Source: Alloascoidea africana (taxonomy: Eukaryota > Ascomycota > Alloascoideomycetes > Alloascoideales > Alloascoideaceae). Taken from it: a DNA stretch of 64,000 bases. The stretch spans positions 62,001-126,000 of the forward strand of contig JAKTTT010000058.1 of NCBI GenBank assembly GCA_030581615.1, written 5' to 3'. Each line of letters opens with the position of its first letter. Position 1 is the stretch's first letter. The notes beneath the pieces are model-generated. The model did no database searches. It was not told where the DNA came from and saw nothing but the letters and a program-made list of their open reading frames with translations. Below are positions 39,636 to 49,803 of the stretch, one piece after another. A program made the translations under genes and the position numbers.

Positions 39636-42587
39636 TTAACTCTCACCATCTTGTAGCGCATTCTTCACGATTTCCAACTTCTGCTCCATAAGTCTCACAT
39701 ATTCTTGTAACTCTTGCTTCCTAATGCTCGAAATTTCGTTTTGAATAGACGCACTTTCCTCCTCATTGCTTGGTTGTAAAGAACTGCCAAGCCTATTATC
39801 TAGCCACTTCCAGATCTTGGTTTGTTCTGAGCGTCTCAGCCTCCAAGCTTTGGAGTCTTTTCGTTTCATCAAATCATTGTCACTTGAAATCGCTCCACTT
39901 AGAGAAAACGCTTTTCGATCTCCCAAGTGTTCCAACGATGGAATATCCTGTTTCGGGTTTGGTATCACAACACTCCCAGAGTATATCAAGTAACAGCAAT
40001 ACATCAAGCTGATCAGAATCATTGTCAACAAAACAATGATCGCAGAGTTGGTTTTGGTAAATCCATGTGGTAGAGATACAACAGCATTATTTGTTTCGAT
40101 TATACTAACTGCTTCCTCAACAGTCTCTGATTTATCTTCAACTGGGGTAATTTCGTTTTCAAAATCAGCTTCATCTTCTGCTGAGGAGCTGTTTAGCAAT
40201 TCGTTCAAATCTAATTTAGAGATGGTATCTGTAAGAAGGGCTGCCAGGTCTTCAGCCGCTTCTTTCTGACCCTCCTTAGTCTTGCTTTCGATCGTGCCTT
40301 TAATCCAGCTGCTTCCTGTCCATTCAATAAAGCATGATATTGTCAAAATGCTGTGATTATTCTCACCCCAGTTCATGCCATATCTCGTGTGCGTTTTGAA
40401 AGCCCCTCCACTTGGAACGTCTGGCGTTTCAGTTACAACATCAACATTAACATATGCATTAAAGTCGCAATGCAGAATAGTTTCAGTAACAAGACATTGC
40501 GTTTTCTTTGGACCAATTTTGTAGTTCAGCCCTTTCAGATACTTGAAAGTTCGTGCTTTAAGCCCTGAACCTGAAGTAACTGGCATGAAGCTGGTAACCT
40601 GCGATATCTGGGATCCTGAATGAGACGTCAAGAACTTGGTCCATAAACTGTGATTGCTGCCAAAAAGAATGTCAAAGAGAATTCCCAAGGGAATAGGGTA
40701 GTCTTTTGTGATAAGCAGTAGCTCACCATTCGACTCTGGTGCATACCCATACGATGTTGGTTCATGTTGAACAGGCCCGTGGTTATGATAAGGAAGTTTC
40801 TTTCGCTCAACAGGCGGCTCTGATTCTGTATTGGTGTCTGTCTTAGCATCATCGTCATCACCCTCACCCTGTTCTTTTTGAGATAGTGACTCAACTGAAG
40901 ACTCGATTTCTTCTTTTTGCTCTTCAGCCAACCCTTCCTGTATAATTTCTCCCTCGGATGGATTGGATTCCGGATTTGGGCTTTGAGAGGATAATGCAAT
41001 GTTATCTAGGGACCGGTGCATAGTAATAATCGGCTCTGATTTATGCTCAGTCTCTTCAGAGCTTTCATAACTTGAAGCGATAGACTCATTGTCTTCAATC
41101 CCGGAATCATCTCTAAAATCACCCTTGTCAGACGAAACGTTTTCCTCCAAAAGCTCGTCCTTGGAGTTGGAAGGTTGCCTGACTTCTTTCACACAGCTCC
41201 AGACTTGCTCAAGCATATCAAAAGTCTGATCTCTGGAGATAAAACTTGCAAAATAATGTCTCCCCACCTTGGTATCTACTATAATTCCATTTGGAAATAA
41301 TCCTGCAGTAACGCGTTTCTCAAAGCTGATGACATCAGAAAATGACAAGACGAGGTTTGTTACCCATCCTAGAATATTGGAGTTAAAACAGATGTGGCTT
41401 TCAGATATGTAGAATCGTCCTTGGATCAAAATTTCTCTGCTTAGAGCACAACTAAAATCGTCCAAAAGCCGATCACTAAGCGGCACCGATTTGAACAGGT
41501 CATGAAAGGCCCTGTTCCGATTGCTATCGGCATATGGATACTGTGTGTTTCCAAAATACTCATCTTTAATGCTGGGCTGTTCTGAGCTTTTCCCAGAAAA
41601 AATAGAAGGCATTAACTGTTGTGACTGGGTCTTCGAATGTCCTCTCCCCTTTCTGTAGGATATAATCATGGGCGAACCTCCATTCGAAGGAGATATCGTG
41701 ATGCCATCGCTTTCGGATAACGTTCTGGACATGGTTGTGTTCAGTGAGAGTGATTTTGAATGCGAATGAACAGAGATTTTAGATGAAGCATCGTTTGCCT
41801 TTGCTTCCGAGGCCAAAATCAAAGTCGCCATGCCGTCATCCGAGAAGAAAGTTGAGCCGCCAATTGATATATTTGGGTTGATTGGCTTGGACTTCGAATC
41901 TTCACCGGTAGATGGTAGTTTACCCAGACCTATGGCGGATGTTGTGGCTGCCTGCGCTTTTGAAATCATGGATGAAAAAAAGCCTGAGCTGCTTGATCTG
42001 TTCACATCAGAATCGTTAGATGCATGACGGCGATGGGAGGTATTCATATCATTTTCAGGAGATGGAGGTAAGCTTTTGTTTATATTCGGATTGGTCGCGG
42101 CCCGCTTAGAATTCTTTGTAGATTTTCTCTTGGGTAAAACAGAAGGTGTTGAAATTTGGACACTTTGTGGAGTTGCATTTGCCGATTTTATGGGGTTATC
42201 GGACCCACTCCCAAGATCATTAGGTAAACTTTCCAGTTCACCAAAAGACATGGCAGTAGTTGTAGATGCTCTTGAAAGCGAGAATTGAGACTTGGGGGGA
42301 ACCGGAACTGTGTTTGGTAAGTTTGTTTGTGGGATTATCGAGAGAGGATCATCGTACCTACAGATACAAACAGTTAGCAACATGAGTAAAGTTGCCACAA
42401 CAAAGAGCTCAACAGTAACTTACACAGAACTACCGGAAAGAGGTTCCAAAGTGTTTACCACTGAGATTGGACTAGCGGCAGGCATGCTGGTTCTTTCAGG
42501 TACCTGTTCCTGACTTTCCTGTTCGTCCTGGTCTTCTGTTGGTCGGAAAGCGTTGGAAGAAAAGCTTTCGCTTGCAGATTTGTCCAT
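39636..42587 (-). CDS. LAM-family sterol transfer protein (GRAM-VASt-TM)
   Basis: Exon 1 42424-42587 and exon 2 39636-42357, 66-bp intron (GTAAGT, GCTAAC, TGTAG); 961 residues. A long disordered N-terminus is followed by a GRAM domain at about residues 350-450 (GRFYISESHICFNSNILGWV, VISFEKRVTAGLFPNGI), an acidic linker, one VASt domain (~590-770: FLTSHSGSQISQVTSFMP, NYKIGPKKTQCLVTETILHCD) and a transmembrane helix near 850 (AIIVLLTMILISLMYCCYLI). LAM proteins are anchored in the ER and move sterols to the plasma membrane or mitochondria/vacuole at contact sites. One VASt domain fits the Lam5/Lam6 group better than Ysp2. A C-terminal coiled coil follows. Confidence 0.9.
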
Positions 42588-43660
42588 GGTGCCCTTTTCC
42601 CTAAACAAGCTTTCGAGATAAAATCCACAATCAAAGCTCCCTTCCTGGTATGCTCTCTTTTTGCTGGTTGTTTGAAATGTGAAGGTGGGATTGGATTAGA
42701 ACGCACTATATCCTATCCTCACTAAGATAGATAGTGCTCCAGCGTAGGGTAACTTGGAATTTTCGAAATATACTGGGTTTCTCATGGTTCGGTTGTCATT
42801 TGCCAAACCTTTATTCTATCCAGCTTGAAGATGTCTTGAACATTTTTAACTAGAGAACTGTGTTTCTAGATCCGGATTGTTTTAAATCATTAAAATCGTT
42901 TATATGTTCAACTCTTGTATCGACTTGAAAAAAGCCATGTCTAACGCTGGATTAATTTCTACTATAGATTTCTTTTTACTTTGTGCTTAATTTTGTGTCT
43001 TGTTAGGGTTGACAATCTGTTTAAGGCCAAAGAACCCTGATCAATCCTGGCATTCTTACGGTTCTTAAAATTCCTCTCGTTGAGGCCAATCCTTCAAAGC
43101 TTGATGCATCATGACTCCTTCTATAAAAACTCATAGAAACCTGCTAGCGCTAAAACCTTCCTAAGATTCTAATCACACCAACTCGAACTCCAACAGTTTC
43201 TTCTCGAGGATTCTTTCATATTTGATGTGTAGAATGCTGACTCATCCCAAAAATTGTGTCAAAGCGGAAAGCACTGGCTTGGCTGGCTGAAGACAGTGCC
43301 TTGCTTAGGATTTTGTTTTGGTTCACGATCGGTCGGTTGCTTTTGTAGTTTCGTAATGGTGTTGTTTCTCTTGTCAATAAGGAAACCCATTGGTTTTCAG
43401 TATTTAACAAGCTTCTCGGCAATGTTTCTTGATTTTCTGTTGTTCGTTTTCCTTCGTAGAGCCCTCCATGTATGCCTAACGTTTTTAGTTTCTAATGTTT
43501 CACATCAAAGTTGAAATCCGTTAGTAGTAAACCAGGTAGATAGTATCAGTCTACAAGGCGACGGAGTTCGAGTCATAACTGGGATATGTAGATAGGAACA
43601 ACAATCAACACACAAGTCTGTTATTGGCATCGTCCTCTTCTCTGCACCAAACTCTAGGAT
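42588..43660. other. Intergenic region, 1.1 kb
   Basis: LAM promoter region, then AT-rich sequence without a supported gene. An open frame at 43254-43514 is hydrophobic and has no homology sign. A TTCGAGTC motif at 43568 resembles part of a tRNA B box but no cloverleaf can be drawn. Confidence 0.4.
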
Positions 43661-44093
43661 ATTGTCTCTAGTTCTAGTTCTCTAATAGATTACACCATCG
43701 CAATCTAACTGGTTTGAGCCCTGAGAGCTTTTATCTGCCCCAGCGCTAACCTAAATTGATTTTCGTTAAAAATCATTGTTTTTTTGTTTCCTAAATTTAA
43801 AAACAAATCTATTTCCTTTTTTTCAAATGAGTTCTATAGTTAACTCATCAAGGGGTAGCGAGACCGAAAGAAAGGCTAGCTTAAGTCCTAGGAAGGAGGT
43901 TCGGCCTCGCTACCCCTGATAAGTTAACTATAGAACTCATTTGAAAAAAAGGAAATAGAGATAATTGTAAAAATCTTTTTCAGTAAAAAAATCAATCTAG
44001 GTTGGCAACGCTGGGGCAGATAAAAGCACTCAGGGCTCAAACCAGTTAGATTGCGATGGTGTAATCTATTAGAGAACTAGAACTAGAGACAAT
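43661..44093. repeat. Foldback / MITE-like palindromic element, 433 bp
   Basis: The two halves are reverse complements of each other: the outer ~110 bp (ATTGTCTCTAGTTCTAGTTC ... and its partner ending GAGACAAT) and inner ~60 bp (TCAAATGAGTTCTATAGTTAA) pair almost perfectly, while a middle stretch has diverged. The ~30-bp centre is CTAGCTTAAGTCCTAGGAAG-like. It has no coding capacity. No clear target duplication. It lies about 600 bp from a dead DNA transposase and could be a non-autonomous derivative of a cut-and-paste family. Confidence 0.85.
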
Positions 44094-44701
44094 CTAACGC
44101 GCTATATATGCTTAACTGCCCTCTCTGTTACCCTACCCTCACGTGCTACTCAGAGGTCACGGGATCAGCTGATCTGGACTGCCATCCAACACAAATTAGG
44201 GAGATATTCTTCTCTTCCCAGTCCCCTGAGAAGGACATCTTTTAATTGAGCTGAAGCTAAAATTCTTTTGACAGTTGCGTTTGTTTCATATATATACTAT
44301 AAAATATAGTTGTTTAACGAGGTTTTTTCAATGATGTAGGTGTGATTCTGTGTCAGATCAAGTCTGTTTTATCAAATGTACTCAACCTATACAAAACTGT
44401 GAATTGTGTACTGGCCTGTCACAATCAGCACACGTTGGTAAGTCGTTGAAACCTTTCTTGATCGACGGCTCGATTGTGGTGTTTCCACTTGAGCTACCCG
44501 TTTATGCCTATATGTATTCTCCTCATCTGCTTCATCTAAAGCTTCCCCTACACTATGAGCACCTGGTAGTATATATGACATAAAAATGTTATCGGTTTTT
44601 CGGCGCTTGCAAAGGTTCTCATTTGTCTTTTGAAGTGATTTGTACTCGGCCCGCAAAGGGCCAATTCATGTACCAATGACTGAGTTCCTTGAACAATCAG
44701 A

Positions 44702-45960
44702 TCAAGAGCGGTATGCATTTGTGTTGAGGAGCCAATCTGTTGTTCTGCGTGATCTCCAGTGTTGGTAGCCTCTGTGATGCTCCAGGCACAAGGGAGTCTG
44801 TCTCTGTGGGACTCGGAGTTGAGCTGGAGCTGGAGCTGGAGCTGGATTCTCTAACCTGTTATCCAGTTTACAGGTGACAATTTCAGGATTAAAAGGCCCC
44901 AAACCGGATCCCTTGAAACCATTCCTAATGTATTTCTGTGTGAAAGCAGAAGTAAGGATGGCTCTGAGGATGGCAAGCAGCTCAACCTTGGTTACATGCT
45001 TAATACCATTCTTTTTAAGCTTTTGGGTTTGGCGGGCATATTCCAACTTTAAGAGACTAGAGAGACCAATATCAATTGGTTGTCAAAGTTGTGTTGAATG
45101 TGGAGGCATACAAAGCAGAATAATCTTGATTTTCTCACAATATTGTAGAAACAATTCAGAATAGTGATTTTTGTGGCCTTCAACCACCAACAATCGATGT
45201 CTACCTTTCGCTTTGGTTACAGTATACTTGTCTAAATCTTGTATCCAGTCAATACCAATGTTTCTATCTGAGCGTCCAGTTTCAGTAGATTTGATAATCC
45301 AAGTATGTGGGAGATTGGCGTCGGAATACCAATTGCCGATGTTGTAGGAATTCTTCACCACAAGGAATGGCGAGAGCGCCTAACCGTGTGCATTGTGTCC
45401 CTAGATTACAGTAGCCCACTCGCAATTTCCAAAAATTGCCTTTGTCTTTGCGCATCGTTCAGCACCTGTAATCATTGAGGATTGGATCATGCCCATTGAA
45501 AACTCGGTTTCGTAATAGTTATAGATATCCGCGTTGACGATATCGTATTTAGCTTTCATGTTCGAAACAAGTTGAAACCGCTTTTTAATCGCCTCTGGAT
45601 TTTTGGCAGCCAATACCACGACTAAATATTATCTTGAGCCTTGGCCGTCGCTTGAGATAAAGTCCAGTATTTTCCGACGGGTTCTTCATATCGTTCTGCA
45701 AGCAGAAGATTCGCCGTATCCTTAATAATCGAGTGTTCAGGATAGAAACGTTGTTCATCGAGTTTGAGAAGAAACTTGACTAAAGTGTTTTCGTCTAATA
45801 CAGTCAATTGCTGTGGAGAAATATCCACACGTAATGGTTGTTCTTTCAATATGGCTCTCAATGTGGCTCGATTAACAGAGTACTTCTTTGCAACATTTCG
45901 AAGGCCGATATTTGGGTTTTATTTGAATGCCTATACAGCACGGAAAACATTGATCTCTGA
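44702..45960 (-). pseudogene. pogo/Fot1-type DNA transposase, decayed
   Basis: Minus-strand order matches Tc1/mariner-superfamily pogo transposases: an HTH_psq-like start (NIGLRNVAKKYSVNRATLRAIL, ~45930-45870), a CENPB-like region, DIYNYYETEF (~45525) for the usual DIYNFDETGF, GAERCAKTKAIFGNCEWATVI, LLVVEGHKNH (~45190) for LLLDGH, IILLCMPPHSTQL then QPID. The first catalytic Asp has become Tyr and the second Glu, in-frame stops follow EWATVI and HSTQL, and a frame change lies near 45620. At least five lesions, so it is inactive. No terminal inverted repeats found. Confidence 0.85.
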
Positions 45961-46280
45961 CGATTCGGAAAACGTATTGTATGGTTTGGAGTTAATCAAA
46001 TATGTTATATAGACCGTGGCGCCTTTTTTGTTATCGCATCGTCAAAAAGTGGAAAGAATTGACAAGTAAGGAGAGATTTCACCTAAATGTCTTCATTTTT
46101 GCCCTTTTCGGTGTTTTGCCTTGGTTAGCGCGAACGCGCATAAAGATAAAAAAGAACACATCACATGACTTGCACGTGCACAGAATGGGAAAGGGAAACT
46201 CTACTCCCCCAGGTTCCGGCTACAAAGAGAAAAAAAAATATGTGGGAGTTGTTTCTTTGAATAAGAATGGCTACAAATTA

Positions 46281-47480
46281 ATGGCAATGAGGAAAAGGGC
46301 TTGTGGGGTTGTTTCATCCGGTTTCAACTGCGTTTTTAAAAGACGCAGTGGATATACTGGTTCCCGTTTACGATTATTAGCATGTCATTTTTCTACTTGC
46401 AAAAGCGTGTCAACCATGATGTGTGATTCTAAAAGAGGAGGGGGAGAGGGCAAATCTTTGGTAGCTTTACAGAAAGGACGAGCAGCTAGCCTTTTTTTGA
46501 GGAATGGATTTGGTAATAGGCAAGTTCATGGTAATCATAAACAAGAACTTGAAGCGAATTTAGGATCGACGATTGAATCATTAAAGGTCCATGTGCCCAA
46601 CATGTTACAAGAATCACTTCCTCGAGACCTCATTTCTTCAAGTATAATTCTACGACTATTTCCAATCAGTTATAACAATCATTTACCAATAATACGAGGG
46701 CAAACGCCATATCTAATCACAACAAAGATTTTCCAAATAATAACGACCACTTTCCTGTTAAACGAATGCTCGCGGTTGATTATATCCAGTATACAGGTGG
46801 AGGAAGGACAAAACGATGAAATGGATGATTTTGATTTGAACACTGCTATTCAAAACTTGGACCCGAATAGTTCAGGATATTCTTTGTTCCCACACACTAC
46901 GAAAATCACCGTTAAATGGAGAACAACCTCGACATGTGAAGAAATTGATGCCAAAAATGGTAAAGAGAATGAACAAAAGAAACTAGAGGATAAAGATCAA
47001 TTATGGTCTCAATCCACCGAGACAAGTACAAATTCAACGTCTCAAAAATTGGCAGTTGAGAATTTTATGTCCAATTTTGCCAAAATCACAAATAAGATTC
47101 CTGGACAATCGAATAATTCGATTCCTGCATCAAACTCATCTCAAGATTTATTAGCGGATCTTTCATCTTTGTTATCCAAAATCACACTTTATACACAAAA
47201 TTTCAACCGTGGTTCACAACCCCCTGTAAAGAAGGATCAATCGGTTGTTAAAATGTCATCATCTGAGAACAATGATGATAAAAATACACAGGTCATAAAA
47301 CAACATAATCATAATCATCCGGACACTTTTTTAAGTGGCATTTTCATTTTTGAACTGAACAGTACAAATGAACGAATTTTGGTTCATACAGTTGAAGATG
47401 TGGAATTGATTTCCAAAAAACAATTTGAAGAGATTGATGCAGAAGAGGCAAGTGCAAGATTTAGACCTCAGGGAGCATAA
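46281..47480 (+). CDS. Probable mitochondrial protein, DUF2358/C6orf136-like
   Basis: 399 residues from ATG 46281 (the frame is open back to 46002). This start gives a basic, hydroxyl-rich presequence (MAMRKRACGVVSSGF ... RLRLLACHFSTCKS), typical of mitochondrial import. Then ESLPRDLISSSIILRLFP, an ITTKIFQIITTTFLLNE helix, a long Asn/Ser/Gln-rich insert (residues ~200-330), and DTFLSGIFIFELNSTNERIL at the C-terminus. The split pattern resembles the DUF2358/C6orf136 family and the yeast mitochondrial protein YPL107W. Function unknown. Its upstream region is formed by transposon debris. Confidence 0.5.
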   Translation: MAMRKRACGVVSSGFNCVFKRRSGYTGSRLRLLACHFSTCKSVSTMMCDSKRGGGEGKSLVALQKGRAASLFLRNGFGNRQVHGNHKQELEANLGSTIESLKVHVPNMLQESLPRDLISSSIILRLFPISYNNHLPIIRGQTPYLITTKIFQIITTTFLLNECSRLIISSIQVEEGQNDEMDDFDLNTAIQNLDPNSSGYSLFPHTTKITVKWRTTSTCEEIDAKNGKENEQKKLEDKDQLWSQSTETSTNSTSQKLAVENFMSNFAKITNKIPGQSNNSIPASNSSQDLLADLSSLLSKITLYTQNFNRGSQPPVKKDQSVVKMSSSENNDDKNTQVIKQHNHNHPDTFLSGIFIFELNSTNERILVHTVEDVELISKKQFEEIDAEEASARFRPQGA

Positions 47481-47910
47481 TCATGATAGGCTTATTTGTT
47501 CTCCTTGGATATGTAAATAGCAGTATTCTTTTTTTTTTTGTCCTCTTTTATGAAGTATGTTCTATAGCCAAACCAACTCTTTTTTTGAAAACACGAGTGC
47601 ATATTTTTGATATGCGCAAATCTCCAAGGGGGCGGAAAAAAAAGTAGGATGACCAATTACCACAAAGATTTGAATCTCCTGAATTTATATATTAATCGAA
47701 AATCTTCGGAATATCGTCAATGCTTGGAAACTGAGTAAAAGTCCACCCCTCGACTCTCAGTAGTTTTGGGTTTTGGTGGGTTACCCTGTAGGTTAAGATG
47801 TGAAGTGAGATGCGCGTGGTCTGATATTAAATGGCAATATTGCAACTTTACTTGAGATTTAAACAAGACCTGTTCCTTCCCCTTCTCCCTTTTTTTCTTC
47901 TCCTCTTTCG
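47481..47910. other. Intergenic region upstream of the fumarate reductase gene
   Basis: 430 bp with a GGGGCGGAAAA stretch near 47632 and T-runs. No gene seen. Confidence 0.4.
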
Positions 47911-49581
47911 ATGAGAATTCAAGTCCGATTCTACTCATTTCTTTTCTTACTCTTCTGTCTATTATATCTTCTCTTACGCCGTTATTCAAACTCTGCCTCC
48001 ACTTACACTTTACCAGAAAACTCTATTCAAGATTCCACAATGTCACTTGCACTTCCAAGATCTTATGTAAATATTATTTTTTTTCGGCTTGTGTGTTTTG
48101 TTTGATTTGGTCTAACTGGATTAGGTTATCGTTGTTGGATCTGGTTTGGCTGGACTCTCAGCTGCGAATCAACTACTCCTGAATGGTCTTTCCGTGGTAC
48201 TTTTAGAGAAAACAGGTAAGACATTTGCTATCATTTTTAACACTCATTGTTCTAACCTGTGGTAGGATCACTTGGTGGTAACTCCATCAAGGCATCATCC
48301 GGTATCAATGGGGTACCCACAAAGGCCCAGTTGGAAGCCAAAGTGCAAGACACGACGGAATTGTTTTTGGAAGATTCAATCAAGTCTGCGAAAAGTCTGG
48401 CAAGACCAGGTCTACTTAAAGTTCTCACGGATTCATCTGCTGAAGCGATAGATTGGCTCACTTCAAAATTCAACATTGACCTATCGCTTGTTTCACAACT
48501 AGGGGGTCATTCCAAACCAAGAACACATCGTGGGAAACAATTGCCTCCAGGATACGCAATTGTCTCTGCATTATCCAAAAAATTGACAAGTGTTGCGGAA
48601 ACAGATGCAGACAAGATTGTCATTTTCAAAAATGCACAAGTTAGAAAACTTATCTCGGATCCTTCAACAACAAGTAAAATCATTGGAGTTGAATTTGTAT
48701 TTGTCAATGAAGAAGAATCAAACCCCCATTCACTGGCTGGTCCAGTGGTGTTGGCAACCGGAGGCTTTTCCGCGGATTTTACACAAACTTCTTTGATCAA
48801 ACAGTATAGAAACGATCTTTATTCTTTGCCCTCCACCAATGGACAGTATACAACAGGTGATGGACAAAAAATGGGGGCTGAAATTGGAGCTGATTTGGTT
48901 GATATGGATCAAGTTCAAATCCATCCAACGGGGTTTGTTGATCCTACTTCACCAGATGACAAGTGGAAATTTCTGGCTGCTGAGTCGCTTCGAGGTGTTG
49001 GTGGTATTTTGTTGACTTCAAAGGGTAAAAGATTTGTAAACGAATTGCAAACTCGGGATTATGTGACAGAAAAGATTTTTGATATTACCAGTAAGGACAA
49101 GGACAGAATCATTAATCTTGTATTGCCCCAGGATGCTTACGAAGTGTTGAAAAGTCATGTTGATTTCTACATAAAGAAACAACTCATGAAGTCTAGTACA
49201 GTGGCAGAATACGCACAAGAGTTGGGGATTTCTCTTGAAGAGTTTACATTGGAACTTAAAACGTACAACAGTTACGTTAAAGGAGACGCTGTGGATCCCT
49301 ATGGTCGCAAGTTTTTCTCTGCAAAGCCTTTTGATCTTGATCCCGAGACAGTTATCTACGTTGGCAAGATCACGCCCGTGTTACACTTTACTATGGGAGG
49401 ATTACGGATAAACGAGAATGCCCAGGTGGTTAAGAAAGACGATAGTGTTTTTGAAGGGTTATGGGCCGCTGGAGAAGTATCTGGAGGAATTCACGGTGCG
49501 AATAGATTGGGCGGTTCATCTTTATTGGAATGTGTTGTTTTTGGAAGAATTGCGGCATTTGAAGCAGGCAAGAAGTTGTAA
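47911..49581 (+). CDS. Soluble fumarate reductase, OSM1/FRD1-like
   Basis: Three exons: 47911-48066, 48125-48215 and 48266-49581, with 58-bp and 50-bp introns; 520 residues. FAD-binding VIVVGSGLAGLSAANQL begins exon 2, then GGNSIKASSGINGV, GGHSKPRTHR, LPPGYAIVSAL, TTGDGQKMG, MDQVQIHPTGF, a LHFTMGGLRINE block and the C-terminal GEVSGGIHGANRLGGSSLLECVVFG. It reduces fumarate to succinate with FADH2/FMNH2, re-oxidising cofactor when oxygen is short. Exon 1 encodes a hydrophobic leader (FYSFLFLLFCLLYLLL) followed by a second in-frame ATG at 48040, as in yeast Osm1, where alternative starts send the enzyme to different compartments. Confidence 0.93.
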
Positions 49582-49740
49582 TTACCTGTTTTATGAGTTT
49601 TTTTATGATGGGCTTTTTAAGTGAAAGTGACTGGTCTTTATAAATGTTTCTTTTTTTTTTATATTTTATATTTTATTTAACTTTCTTTCCCCACATCCTA
49701 AACATATGAACATAAAAGTCTTGAGACAGGCATAACGGTA

Positions 49741-49775
49741 AAACAAAACAAAACTAAACTAAACTAAACTAAACA
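49741..49775. repeat. (AAACT)n short tandem repeat
   Basis: A run of about five AAACT units preceded by AAAAC units, in the convergent gap between fumarate reductase and PEX20 genes. Confidence 0.85.
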
Positions 49776-49803
49776 ACGTACAAAAATATTCTTTGATTTG
49801 AAT

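Noticed and set aside
43540-43610. Possible tRNA gene around GAGTTCGAGTC
   Set aside because: No acceptor or anticodon stem can be formed.
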